Positions 19,796-28,772 of a DNA stretch of 64,000 nucleotides are shown here, piece after piece; the stretch's first letter is position 1, and each line of letters opens with the position of its first letter. The notes under the pieces are model-generated. The model was not told the origin of the DNA. It did not search any database and saw only the letters and a program-made list of their open reading frames with translations. The translations under genes were made by a program, and so were the position numbers. The DNA lies in contig NZ_JACHHP010000001.1 of the NCBI RefSeq assembly GCF_014202825.1, forward strand, positions 806,001 through 870,000, in the 5' to 3' direction. The stretch comes from Chiayiivirga flava. GTDB lineage: Bacteria; Pseudomonadota; Gammaproteobacteria; Xanthomonadales; Xanthomonadaceae.

Positions 19796-20381
19796 GGTGT
19801 CGCCCTGTCGACACCGTTCCCGCACACCCCGCGTCGCAACGCGGGGCAACGCCCCGGGCTGCCGCGTCGCGACAGCGCCAGGTGCGCCCGGAAATCGGCA
19901 TCCTGATTGCCTTTGAATCCCCATCCGGCGGCATTCCCCGCCGGATCCCATGCCCTGCTTCCGCTGCGGTTCCGCCACCGGCCCCCCGCCGGTGCGAAAC
20001 CCTGGCCCGGTCGGCGCCACCGCGCCGCCCCGGGCCAGCCCCTGCCCCGCCCGCTCGCGACCCCGACACGGCCGCGGATTGCCCCGTACTCGCGTTACAT
20101 TTGTCGCTGCTTCAAGTAGCGGAAAGCTCTCGGCGCAACTGGCAGCATGGGAGACAGACGGCGCTCTTTGGCAGACAAACGGTCGAGTTGCAACGATTTA
20201 TGTGCGTTACATCACATTTCGTGCGTATTGCATTTGAGGGTTCCGACGGCGGACGAGCCGTAACAGTCCGCATCCGCGTCCCGGCACCGGAGCCCCTGGG
20301 ATCGGCGTGCCATGGTCGAACCGCCGCTTCGTTGCCCCGCCGCCCCCGTCCTGCGGTCCTGCCCGCGACCCGAGTACCGCG
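19796..20381. other. Divergent intergenic region between the giant operon and the permease gene
   Basis: This 586-base gap separates two divergent genes. The part next to the giant gene is very GC-rich. The part around 20080 to 20240 is visibly richer in A and T, which is where promoters for both sides would be expected. The nonamer GCGTTACAT occurs twice in direct orientation, at 20092 and 20204. No convincing -35/-10 pair could be fixed on either strand and no small ORF with a ribosome binding site was seen. Confidence 0.5.
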
Positions 20382-22823
20382 ATGACCCTCCGTCAGGCCC
20401 TGCGATCCCTCAGACGTGCACCGGCCTTCACGGCCACCGCCGTGCTCGCCCTTGCCCTCGGCATCGGCGCGGCCGGCGCGATGTTCGCCGTGGTCTACGG
20501 CGTGCTGCTTGCCCCGCTGCCGTATCCGGATGCGGACCGCCTGGTCGACCTCGGCCTGCGCACACCGGGCAACGGCGACAGTCCCCAGCCGCTCGCGCTG
20601 CACCTGACCTACGCGCGGCATGCGCGGACGCTCGACGGGGTCGGCTTCCACCGCACCGGCAGCGCCAACGTCTGGACCGAAGGCGACGATCCCGTGGCGC
20701 AGAGCGTGGTCGTCACCTGGGTGAGCGCGTCGGTGCTGCCGCTGCTGCGGGCCACTCCGCTGCTGGGGCGCGGCTTCGACGCGGAGGAAGAGCTGCGCAG
20801 CGGACCGGAGGCCGCCATCCTGAGCGAGGCCGAGTGGCGGACGCGCTTCGGCGCCGCGCCCGACGTCATCGGCGGGACGGTGATGGTCAACAGCGTGCGC
20901 CGCACGATCGTCGGCGTGATGCCGGCGGGATTCGCCTTTCCGACGCCGGCCACGCGTCTGTGGCTGCCGGCGAAGCGCAACGACGACGCACACCTCGGCG
21001 ACTTCGCGTATTCGGGCGTTGCGCGCCTCGCCCCGGGGGTGACCGCGGCGCAGGCGCAGCGCGACCTGGCCGACGTGCTGCCGGCCGTCGCGCAGGCGTT
21101 CCCGCGGCTGGACGCCGGCGGTTCGACCGCCGCCTGGCTCGCCGACACGGCCCCGGTGCCGGTGGTGGTGCCCCTGCGCGAGCACGTCACGGCCGACATC
21201 GCACCCACGCTGTGGATGCTGGCTGCGGCCGCCGGGCTGGTGCTGCTCGTGGCGTGGGCGAACGTGGCCAACCTGCTGCTGCTGCGTGCGGACGCGCGCC
21301 AGCCCGAGTTCGCCGTCCGCGCCGCGCTCGGCGCGGGCCGCCTGCGCAACGCGGCCGCGTTCCTCGCCGAGGCGGTGCTGCTCGGCGCCACGGCCGGCGC
21401 GCTCGCGCTGCCGCTGATCCACGCCGCCATCGCCGCGCTGGTCGCCTTCGGCCCCGCCGACGTGCCGCGGCTCGCGGAGCTGGGCGTGGGCGTACCGACC
21501 GCGGCCTTCGTCGCGCTGCTCGCGACGGCGAGCGCGGCCGTGTGCGCGGCCGTGCCCGCGGGCCGATTGCTGCATGCGGATCGCCTGTCCGCGCTGCGCG
21601 ACGGCGCCCGGGGCGCCTCGGCCGGAACGCCGCGCCTGCGGCTGCGTGCGGCCATCACCGCGCTGCAGATGGCGGTGGCGCTCGCGGTCACGACCGGATC
21701 GATCCTGCTGCTGCGCACCGCGCATGCGCTCTACGCGCAACACCCGGGGTTCGACACCGCGCAGGTGACGACGCTGCGCACCCAGCTGCCGTTCGCGCGC
21801 TACGACGACGCGGCATCGGTCGCGTTCTACGCCCGCCTTGCCGAACGGGTGCGCGCCCTGCCGTCGGTCCGGAGCGCGGGCGTGGCGATGAAGGTGCCGC
21901 TGGGGCGCGGCGAGATGCCGGAGGAGACGTTCCGCGCCGACGCCTCAGGTCGGAGGCGGTCGCTGCCGGTGAACATCGTCGACGACGGCTATTTCTCCGC
22001 ACTGTCGATCCCGCTGCTCGCCGGGCGCGGATTCCGTCCGCTCGATGCCGAGCGCGGCACCGACGTGGTCATCAGCCGCCGCGCGGCACAGGCGCTGTTC
22101 GACGACGCCGACGGAACCGCCTCGGTGGGCAGGCGACTGACGCTGGCGCCGGCCGGACCGGCCTATACCGTGATCGGCGTGGTCGGCGACGTGCGCGACC
22201 GCGATCTGGCCACCGCGCCCGAACCCGTGCTCTACCGCCCCCTGGTCGTGCCGGGCGCGCCGGACGTGGAGCCGGCGGCGCGGCGCAACATGGCGCTGGT
22301 GGTGCACGCGTCCGGCGCGCCCGATGCGCTCGTGCCGGCGCTGCGGCAGATCGTGCGCGAGCTCGACCCCACCGTGCCCGTCTACGGCGTCGAAACCCTG
22401 GACGCAGTGCTGCGCGCTTCCACCGCGCGGTTGTCGCTGGTGCTGGCACTCGCGGCGGTGGCCGCGGGCGTCACCCTGCTGCTCGGCGCGGTCGGGCTGT
22501 ACGGAGTGATGTCGTACATGGTCGCGCTGCGCACGCGCGAGTTCGGCATCCGCGCCGCGCTGGGAGCGACGCCGCGCACGATCGCACGCCAGGTCGCCGC
22601 GCACGCGCTGGCGCTCACCGTCGCAGGCATCGCGGTCGGGAGTCTGCTGCACGCGGCGGCGGTGCCGTTCCTGCGCGCCTTGCTCTACGGCGTGACCGCG
22701 GGCGATCCGCCGACGCTTGCCGCCGCCGTTGCCGTGTTGCTCGCTACTGCCGCCGTCGCCAGCTGGCTGCCCGCGCGCCGCGCCGCGCGCGTTGCGCCGG
22801 CGGCGGCGCTGCGCTCGCTGTAG
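20382..22823 (+). CDS. MacB/FtsX-type ABC transporter permease, orphan (ADOP-like), 813 aa
   Basis: I chose the ATG at 20382 (MTLRQALRSLRRAPAF), the usual start for this family, over an upstream start at 20307. The protein has a first membrane helix (ALALGIGAAGAMFAVVYG), a large periplasmic MacB-core-type domain, a three-helix FtsX block near residues 285 to 420, then a second periplasmic domain and a second FtsX block (ARTREFGIRAALGATPRTIA-like region near residue 720). This duplicated layout matches the 'ADOP' permeases, which occur without a fixed ATPase partner. No ABC ATPase gene is adjacent. Family members act in lipoprotein or peptide export or in antimicrobial-peptide resistance; the substrate here is unknown. 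Confidence 0.85.
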   Translation: MTLRQALRSLRRAPAFTATAVLALALGIGAAGAMFAVVYGVLLAPLPYPDADRLVDLGLRTPGNGDSPQPLALHLTYARHARTLDGVGFHRTGSANVWTEGDDPVAQSVVVTWVSASVLPLLRATPLLGRGFDAEEELRSGPEAAILSEAEWRTRFGAAPDVIGGTVMVNSVRRTIVGVMPAGFAFPTPATRLWLPAKRNDDAHLGDFAYSGVARLAPGVTAAQAQRDLADVLPAVAQAFPRLDAGGSTAAWLADTAPVPVVVPLREHVTADIAPTLWMLAAAAGLVLLVAWANVANLLLLRADARQPEFAVRAALGAGRLRNAAAFLAEAVLLGATAGALALPLIHAAIAALVAFGPADVPRLAELGVGVPTAAFVALLATASAAVCAAVPAGRLLHADRLSALRDGARGASAGTPRLRLRAAITALQMAVALAVTTGSILLLRTAHALYAQHPGFDTAQVTTLRTQLPFARYDDAASVAFYARLAERVRALPSVRSAGVAMKVPLGRGEMPEETFRADASGRRRSLPVNIVDDGYFSALSIPLLAGRGFRPLDAERGTDVVISRRAAQALFDDADGTASVGRRLTLAPAGPAYTVIGVVGDVRDRDLATAPEPVLYRPLVVPGAPDVEPAARRNMALVVHASGAPDALVPALRQIVRELDPTVPVYGVETLDAVLRASTARLSLVLALAAVAAGVTLLLGAVGLYGVMSYMVALRTREFGIRAALGATPRTIARQVAAHALALTVAGIAVGSLLHAAAVPFLRALLYGVTAGDPPTLAAAVAVLLATAAVASWLPARRAARVAPAAALRSL

Positions 22824-23126
22824 CGACGGGCACGGTGCAGGGACGGGTGTTTTGTGGAAGTAACCATAGAGTTGGCCGCTCTTGGTAAACATAAATTGGC
22901 CGGCCCGAGTGAAATCTCCCGCCGCAAATCGCCCGCGGTCTGATCACCTTCGCCACGTCACCTGACTAGCTTGGCCAGCGGAACTGACCGCGACAGGCAA
23001 GCACACGACCGACCGTTCCCGACCAGGAGCGGACGTTAAGCATGCTTGCATGACGCCAGCCGTCCGTCGTGCCAAGCTTGATTCAGTTGTGAAAGAATTC
23101 AGTACAAGACGAGTGCCGCGTGCAGT
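22824..23126. other. Left flank of the low-GC insert, no gene found
   Basis: Base composition falls from typical host values to a more balanced mix within this stretch. It contains several TTGGCC hexamers, described separately, and a stretch at about 23004 to 23045 (GACCGTTCCCGACC followed by GCGGACGTT) that looks like non-coding intergenic filler. No ORF with a ribosome binding site is present. I read it as the boundary of an acquired segment. Confidence 0.5.
22872..22976. repeat. Cluster of TTGGCC motifs, possible insertion-sequence end remnant
   Basis: TTGGCC occurs at 22872, 22896 and 22971, with a related CTTGG at 22881 and an A/T-rich TAAACATAAA between the first two. Multiple short repeats at an end are typical of some insertion sequences, IS21-like elements among them. 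No transposase gene remains nearby, so this can only be a relic. The assignment is tentative. Confidence 0.25.
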
Positions 23127-23155
23127 TTGTCCTTGTCGTGGCTTTGCGGTAAAAA
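23127..23155 (+). promoter_or_regulatory. Candidate sigma-70 promoter of the insert genes
   Basis: TTGTCC at 23127 and TAAAAA at 23150 are separated by 17 bases; each matches four of six consensus positions. Transcription would begin near 23162, about 18 bases before the ATG of the 41-codon ORF. No experimental support. Confidence 0.4.
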
Positions 23156-23179
23156 CAAGTCCAGCGACTGGAGCAAAAA

Positions 23180-23305
23180 ATGATGGTCAAAACACCAGCT
23201 GATCTCCGCGCTATGGAGGGGTTAGTTGCGTTATCGGAAGACGAGTCGCGGCATGTATTCCGAGCATTTCCAAGGCTGCCTTTCTCGCTCTTCTCGGCGC
23301 TCTGA
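23180..23305 (+). CDS. Small ORF, 41 aa, upstream of and in frame with the nuclease-like gene
   Basis: The ATG at 23180 has GGAG six bases upstream, a good ribosome binding site, and is followed by a second ATG. The peptide starts MMVKTPADLRAMEGLVALSE and ends in a hydrophobic, proline-containing tail (RLPFSLFSAL). It stops at TGA 23303-23305, six bases before the GTG of the 775-codon gene in the same frame. It could be a leader peptide that couples translation, a small partner protein, or the former N-terminus of the large protein cut off by a nonsense change. I do not recognise the sequence. Confidence 0.5.
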   Translation: MMVKTPADLRAMEGLVALSEDESRHVFRAFPRLPFSLFSAL

Positions 23306-23311
23306 TTCAAC

Positions 23312-25639
23312 GTGGACACCCTGCGCGTCGATATCGCTTACAGGCCATTACGCATCGGCTGGGTCATCAAGTCGGGCGACATTCTGGCGTTCCGCGAGGC
23401 TGTTCGATTGTCCCACACACTATGGGGCGGACGCTTCAACCCGATTGTATTTGCCGATCGCGAAGACGAGGCACGACGGCTGGTGGACCTGTTCCGCGTT
23501 GACTTCCTGCTGCCGGTTGGCGATAGCGAGGAGGCAAAGCAATTCCCGAAGAAATTTCCGCATCTGATCAACCCACTCTGGCACGACACCCTCTTCATCG
23601 GAGGGCCTAAGGAAAGCAAGCGAGCCAACGTCCTGGACGTGCACAACGCGCTGGTACATATGCGCGACAGTCCTGAACGGAAGGCGATGATCGAAAAGGG
23701 CTTCCGCGTGTACAGCTGGCAGCCAGATGACTCGCTGTCTGATGTCTTCCTCATGCACTTCGGCGCCTACCCGGACGCCGAGCAGACTGGCATTGACTAC
23801 AGTGCGATGGTGAGGGAGTTCCTAGAGCCCGCTGAGATCGCAGTGGATGCGAAACTTCCGATCTCCGCCAACACCATAGACCATCCCAGCATCGCCTATC
23901 TGGCGCGACATGGGACTGAACGCCATCACAGCATCGAGGCCGGTTGGAGCTATCCAGGGTTTTTCGTGGGCCATGCGGATAACCTCGACGACCTGATCTG
24001 CGCTTGGAATCTCCGGGCCTCAGATATCCAATTGCTCTTTATTGACCCACGGCACCTCGCGCGATTTAGCGAGATCATCCCGCCTTGGGAGAAGATCATG
24101 CGCGAGTCCCTAGCGCATCGGCATGAGTGGGAGCGCAGGCTGGCGGTCTGGACGCGGAGCGAAGATACCGAGTCCGCCCGCGCCCATTTCCCCGACAAGG
24201 AACTGACACTCTGCTCCGTTTCGGAACACATGTGGAACGGCCGAAACGTCAGGCCGCCGATGATGCACTTCGATCAAGCTTCGGTGCTAGGTGTGTTGGG
24301 TCGCGACAACGGTCAGCCTAAGGTTTCGTTCCCACTGAGCGAGAAACCTTTTTGCGGCGACACCTGGTTCCACACCCAGCACTTGGTAGCGTCAGTATCG
24401 CTCTTGAGCGGCCTCTACGGCGACGATCACTACACCCTGCGTCCGCCCTACTTGCCGGAACTCAACGAATTCTGTGCGCGGACGATGCACTTTCAATACA
24501 GCAAGCTACGCCTGGAATCCGAGCGCATCGGCATAGTTATTGACGCAGCAGAGGCCGATGTCTGGCTGAACGCGTTGCCAGTAGCCGATCTTGTCGAACG
24601 GATCTTCCGTTTGGCTGGATACCAATCCAAGCTCAGCAATGGAGGACTGATCGCACGCCAGCTGATCGCACGTCTCGGCGGTCTGCAAGGCGCCCGTGCA
24701 TTCAAGATTCACGGTGTCAGGCGTTTGATCAAGACGCATGGTCCGTCTGGTTCATTCTCGAAGAAGGCGGCGCTGCAGCTGATCGGCGGGAAGGATCCGA
24801 GACGCCCCGACGCGAAGTTCAGCGACCATGAAGACTTGCATGTCGGCCCACGCCTTCGTGGAGAGAAGCTCACTCCGTCGATGGTCTTCGCTCAAATGCT
24901 CAAGAAGGGGCTCTTTCGCATGGGTCGCGAGCTGACGTGTCCGGGCTGTCGTCTCCCGAGTTGGGTGGCGCTCGACACTCTGAAGCAGAAGGTGGTTTGC
25001 GAACTGTGTGGCGAAGAGCATGACGCAACGGGACAACTGCTTGACGGCGACTGGGCCTACAGGCGCTCCGGCATTCTTGGCACGGAGAAGAATGCGATGG
25101 GCGCGATTCCGGTCGCGTTGACGCTTCAACAGCTGGACGCCAACCTGACCAGTTCGAGAAGCGAGTCAGCGTACTCCCTATCACTGAACTTGACACCCGA
25201 TGGGGCGACCGACAATAGCTGCGAGATTGATTTCGTCTGGGTAATTCGCAGGCCCTATCCCCGTAAGACAGCCATCATTCTTGGTGAATGCAAGGACGTT
25301 GGGCCGATCAATCCGGAAGAGTTCAAGCGGGATATTGAAACGCTGGTGCGCATCGCAGATGCTTTGCCGGCAAAGCGCTTCAAAACATTCCTTCTGGTAT
25401 CGAAGCTGAGTCCGTTCACTGCCGAGGAGATCGAGTGTGCCAAGGGGCTAAACACCAAGCACAAGCAGCGCGCCATCTTGTTGACTGAGCGCGAGCTCGA
25501 GCCATATCACCTCTACGAGCGCACGAAGGCCGACTTTGATATCGACCGACATGTGAGGTCACCCGAGGATTTGGTAAGGGCGACAGCGACAATGTATTTC
25601 AACGACGCACAAGCCGCGCCCAACTTCGCGCCGACGTGA
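23312..25639 (+). CDS. Zinc-ribbon protein with a C-terminal PD-(D/E)xK-like nuclease domain, 775 aa, possible defence effector
   Basis: The first in-frame start after the TGA is the GTG at 23312, which has no ribosome binding site of its own and probably relies on the small ORF before it. The N-terminal 150 residues begin with an alternating strand pattern (LRIGWVIKSGD, then W-G-G-R-F-N-P-I-V). A four-Cys zinc ribbon is present: C543, C546, C563, C566. The C-terminus has D640 in a CEID strand, then E659-C-K661 in ILGECKD, followed by a helix (EEFKRDIETLV) and further strands, the layout of a restriction-endonuclease-like fold. Codon use and GC (55% in a counted 60-base line against 70% in a flanking line) mark it as foreign. 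I cannot name the family; phage defence is inference. Confidence 0.8.
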   Translation: MDTLRVDIAYRPLRIGWVIKSGDILAFREAVRLSHTLWGGRFNPIVFADREDEARRLVDLFRVDFLLPVGDSEEAKQFPKKFPHLINPLWHDTLFIGGPKESKRANVLDVHNALVHMRDSPERKAMIEKGFRVYSWQPDDSLSDVFLMHFGAYPDAEQTGIDYSAMVREFLEPAEIAVDAKLPISANTIDHPSIAYLARHGTERHHSIEAGWSYPGFFVGHADNLDDLICAWNLRASDIQLLFIDPRHLARFSEIIPPWEKIMRESLAHRHEWERRLAVWTRSEDTESARAHFPDKELTLCSVSEHMWNGRNVRPPMMHFDQASVLGVLGRDNGQPKVSFPLSEKPFCGDTWFHTQHLVASVSLLSGLYGDDHYTLRPPYLPELNEFCARTMHFQYSKLRLESERIGIVIDAAEADVWLNALPVADLVERIFRLAGYQSKLSNGGLIARQLIARLGGLQGARAFKIHGVRRLIKTHGPSGSFSKKAALQLIGGKDPRRPDAKFSDHEDLHVGPRLRGEKLTPSMVFAQMLKKGLFRMGRELTCPGCRLPSWVALDTLKQKVVCELCGEEHDATGQLLDGDWAYRRSGILGTEKNAMGAIPVALTLQQLDANLTSSRSESAYSLSLNLTPDGATDNSCEIDFVWVIRRPYPRKTAIILGECKDVGPINPEEFKRDIETLVRIADALPAKRFKTFLLVSKLSPFTAEEIECAKGLNTKHKQRAILLTERELEPYHLYERTKADFDIDRHVRSPEDLVRATATMYFNDAQAAPNFAPT

Positions 25640-25978
25640 AAATCGTCGGCGGAGCGCATCACTGACTACAAAGCCGACTATCGTCACCATGACCACCGCC
25701 TGCGTCACTTGAATGGCCGGGATGGGTCGTAGGCAGCCATACCTGGATCTCTACCGGATCCCACCGAATCAGGAACTGGCCGTCGAGGAATCCACGCAAA
25801 GCGCCGCATGGTTGCGCCGCGCTGGGCACGGAGCTTGGCCCGCTGCGGCCACACAACGTTTTCGAGGCAATCATCGCGTGCCCGCAGAGGCCGCACTTTG
25901 CTTACAACCACAGTTCGTGCGGCGTTGCGGGACATCCCCGCGCGCACGCGGTTTGCGCCCCCACCACGCCGACCCGGA
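25640..25978. other. Right flank of the low-GC insert, no gene found
   Basis: This 339-base gap joins the nuclease-like gene to the convergent PhoX-like gene. Composition changes back to the GC-rich host type across it. A short open stretch at about 25664 to 25732 reads like a protein end (DYKADYRHH then HLNGRDGS and a stop) and might be a gene fragment, but no start or family is recognisable. No clear terminator hairpin was seen. Confidence 0.4.
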
Positions 25979-27400
25979 TCAGATCAGCCCGGCTCTCCAC
26001 GGCCCGGTGATGGCCACCGTGAAGCCGGGCGTGTAGACATTGGCGAACAGCCACTGGCCGTCCGGCGAAAAACAGCCGCCGGCCCACTCGGCGTCGCGGA
26101 AATCGCCGCTGAAGCCGCGCACCCCGTCCAGCTGCACATTGTTGCGCGCGAACTCGAACAGGCCGCCGCCGTCCCGGCCGATGCCGTACAGGCGCTGCGT
26201 ATCGAGCTTGCTGTCCTGGCAGATCAGCATGCCGCCGCGCGGGCTGAGCACGATGTTGTCCGGATAGTCGAGCGTGGCCGGATCGGGCGATTCGTAGACC
26301 AGCAGCAGTTCGTCGCTGCCGGGCAGGTAGGCCCACAGCTGCCCGCAGGCCGCGTCGCCGCCGTCGGTGGAGGTGAAGAAGATTTCGTGGTCGGTGGCGA
26401 TCACGCCCTCGAGCCGGGTGAAGCGGGCCGCGCCCTGCGCGAACCCCTGGCGCTGCACGCCGCGCGGCTCGCCGTCGGCCGGATCGACGCCGCGCGCCGG
26501 CTGTTCGATGTCGACCCAGTCGGCCGCGAAGCGCTGCCCGGCGCGCAGGCCGCGACGCAATTCCTCGCGCGACTTCACCCGCAGCATCTGCAGGCGCCCG
26601 CCGCGCACGAGTTCGCCCGGCACCTGCGGCAGGCAGCGGTAGAAGCCCGCGATCTCGTACGCATCCTCGGTGAGGTACACCGCGCCGGATGACGGGTGCA
26701 CGGTGGCGGCCTCGTGCTTGAACTGGCCCAGGTCCGGCAACGGCTCGGCACGCGACAGGCCCTGCGCCGGCACTTCGAACACGAAGCCGTGATCGCGCCT
26801 GAGCACGGCCTCGCCGCTTTTGACCAGCACGGGCTGGTCGGCGCGAGAGACCCACTCCTCGCACGACAGCCACGTGTTCCACGGCGTGACGCCGCCGGCG
26901 CAATTCTGCAGCGTGCCCGACAGCGAGGCGTGCGCGGCCAGCGGCTCGCCGCGCGCGGTGTCGAACGCCAGCGTCACGGTGCCGCCGCTGCAGGCCGGAT
27001 CGTAGTGCGATGCCGACGGCCCGAACGCGCCGTCGGCGCGCACCACCTCGTGGTTGCGCACCAGCGTCACGACGCTGCCGCGCGCCCGCACCACGCCCAT
27101 GCCGTCGTGCGCCGGCGGCGTCGGCGTGCCGTCGGCCAGCACCTCGCCGGTCCAGCCGAAGCTGCGGTAGCGGAAGCCCTCGGGCAGCTGCAGCAGCGGC
27201 TGTCGCGTGGTTTCGTCGAGCGTGGGCCGCAGCGGCCCGTAGCCCGGCGCCGCGGCCCGGGCGCCGGCCTCGCCGGCCGCCGCAAACAGCCGGCCGAGCG
27301 GCGACAGCGCAAGCCCGAGGCCGGCACCGCGCGCACCGAGCGACAGGAAGCGCCGTCGCGCGGCCAGCGCGCGGGCGGGATCGTCGGGCAGGCGGCTCAT
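25979..27400 (-). CDS. PhoX-like (DUF839) Tat-exported phosphatase-family protein, 473 aa
   Basis: The ATG at 27400 overlaps the stop of the upstream membrane protein gene (ATGA). Residues 15 to 20 (RRRFLS) followed by a glycine- and leucine-rich core form a twin-arginine signal. The body has the PhoX/DUF839 features: TLVRNHEV, GGTVTLAFD, CAGGVTPWNTWLSCEEW, DHGFVFEV, FKHEAATVHP, YLTEDAYE, and a C-terminal GGCFSPDGQWLFANVY. Known PhoX proteins are calcium- and iron-dependent periplasmic alkaline phosphatases; not all DUF839 proteins have been shown to be phosphatases, so the reaction is inferred. It lies convergent with the insert. Confidence 0.8.
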   Translation of the reverse strand: MSRLPDDPARALAARRRFLSLGARGAGLGLALSPLGRLFAAAGEAGARAAAPGYGPLRPTLDETTRQPLLQLPEGFRYRSFGWTGEVLADGTPTPPAHDGMGVVRARGSVVTLVRNHEVVRADGAFGPSASHYDPACSGGTVTLAFDTARGEPLAAHASLSGTLQNCAGGVTPWNTWLSCEEWVSRADQPVLVKSGEAVLRRDHGFVFEVPAQGLSRAEPLPDLGQFKHEAATVHPSSGAVYLTEDAYEIAGFYRCLPQVPGELVRGGRLQMLRVKSREELRRGLRAGQRFAADWVDIEQPARGVDPADGEPRGVQRQGFAQGAARFTRLEGVIATDHEIFFTSTDGGDAACGQLWAYLPGSDELLLVYESPDPATLDYPDNIVLSPRGGMLICQDSKLDTQRLYGIGRDGGGLFEFARNNVQLDGVRGFSGDFRDAEWAGGCFSPDGQWLFANVYTPGFTVAITGPWRAGLI

Positions 27401-28596
27401 GCGCCGGGTGGCGGCGGCGGGCGCGACGGTGCTGGCGCAGGCGCAGGCATGGGCGGCACGGTGACCGAACGGCGTGACCGCCGCATGACAAGCCACGCGA
27501 TCAATGCGACGACGACGATCACGATCACCGCCAGCAGCCAGGGCCGGTAGAACACCCAGCCGCTGCCGATCGCCACCAGACTCAGCACCGCCGCCAGCAA
27601 CCCGGAGACCAGCGCAAGGCCGAAGCCGACCAGCCGCCCGAGGATCGGCACCACGTCCGCCAGCACCGCCAGCGGCCGCAGCAACAGGCCGAAGCCGATC
27701 CAGCCCAGCACGAAGCCCGCCAGCCGCAGCGCCCAGCTCGCGCTGGTGTTGTCGCTGGCGGCCTCGTCGAACAGCGCCGCTGCGCCGTGCTCGCCGGACT
27801 CGACGATGAGCAGCTCCTGCCCGCGCGAGCTGCGCCAGGTGTCCAGCATGCCGGCCTGCTGTCGACCGATCACCGTGAACGCGCCTTCGGGCACGATCTG
27901 GAAGCGCACGCGCAGGTCGCCCACCTGCGGCTGCGCCGGGGTTTCGCAGGTGACGAACCAGTCGCCGGAGGGGCGGAAGATGGCAGCGAGGTTTTCCGGC
28001 AATTGCACCTGTGCGGCGGGCAGGTCCTGCCAGCCGCCGATCTGCGACGCCGCCTCGTCGCCGAGCCGGAAACCGCCGATGCGGATGTCCGCGGCGCGCC
28101 AGCTGTAGTCGCGATAGGGCATCTCGTCCGGGTTGCGGTGCGCTTCCTCCTCGCGGAAGTCGTCCGAATCGATCGGCTCGTCGTCCCACACGGTTTCGTA
28201 GCTGTAACGCGTGACCTTGCGCGTACCGCCTCCGACCTCCTTTTCCTCGCGCGTGTCCCGCCGCTCGCGCCACTGGAACATCTGCACCTGCCGACGCAAC
28301 GCAAGCGCCTCGTGCTCCACGCCGAAGGTCTCGTCCGCGAGCGGTGCGCCCGCGCGTGCGCGCCCCGCCACGTGCACGAGGCGACCGTCGTTGGCGGCGT
28401 CCGGCTGCGCGCCGGCACTCTCCAGCACCTGCGCCCGGCCCTCGCTCAGCGCCTGCTCGCGCTTGACCGTGCGCCCCTCGTTCCAGAACTGCAGCGACAC
28501 CGCCACCGCGAGGATCACCGCGCCGGCAAGAATCCCCTTGAACGACGCGCCGATGCGTGAAAGCCAACCGTGCCGCGTGATTTCTTCGTACGCCAT
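27397..28596 (-). CDS. TMEM43-family membrane protein, 399 aa
   Basis: The ATG at 28596 (MAYEEITRHGWLSRIG) follows a GAGG eleven bases upstream. One membrane helix lies at about residues 19 to 36 (FKGILAGAVILAVAVSLQFW), with NEGR just after it as in TMEM43 proteins. A 240-residue soluble domain follows, and then a cluster of three to four helices ends the protein, with a Pro-rich tail (PAPAPAPSRPPPPP). Bacterial TMEM43 homologues have no settled function. The gene overlaps the PhoX-like gene by four bases, so the two are probably co-translated. Confidence 0.75.
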   Translation of the reverse strand: MAYEEITRHGWLSRIGASFKGILAGAVILAVAVSLQFWNEGRTVKREQALSEGRAQVLESAGAQPDAANDGRLVHVAGRARAGAPLADETFGVEHEALALRRQVQMFQWRERRDTREEKEVGGGTRKVTRYSYETVWDDEPIDSDDFREEEAHRNPDEMPYRDYSWRAADIRIGGFRLGDEAASQIGGWQDLPAAQVQLPENLAAIFRPSGDWFVTCETPAQPQVGDLRVRFQIVPEGAFTVIGRQQAGMLDTWRSSRGQELLIVESGEHGAAALFDEAASDNTSASWALRLAGFVLGWIGFGLLLRPLAVLADVVPILGRLVGFGLALVSGLLAAVLSLVAIGSGWVFYRPWLLAVIVIVVVALIAWLVMRRSRRSVTVPPMPAPAPAPSRPPPPPGA

Positions 28597-28772
28597 CGTG
28601 TCCGAACCTCGGTGAAAAGCGGTGCGTCGACAGCGACGCATGCGAGCCGCAAGCGTGACGCCGCATCTGGCGCAGCCGCAATTCTAGCGGCGGGCGCTCG
28701 CCGACGGCAGGTCGCGCGCCAACGTGCGGGGGCGCTGCTTCACGCGTCGCCGACGCCACGTGTCCGGCAACG

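Noticed and set aside
16544..19906. A 1,120-codon open frame on the plus strand, antisense to the start of the giant gene
   Set aside because: Same reason: an Arg/His/Gly-rich shadow frame across the coding repeats.
23303..23305. TGA read as selenocysteine to join the small ORF and the nuclease-like gene
   Set aside because: No selenocysteine insertion hairpin was seen directly after the codon, and the position is not next to a redox motif. Coupling or mutation explains it more simply.
25808..26692. A plus-strand ORF at the right border of the insert
   Set aside because: Most of it is antisense to the PhoX-like gene, and the product is low-complexity; no ribosome binding site.
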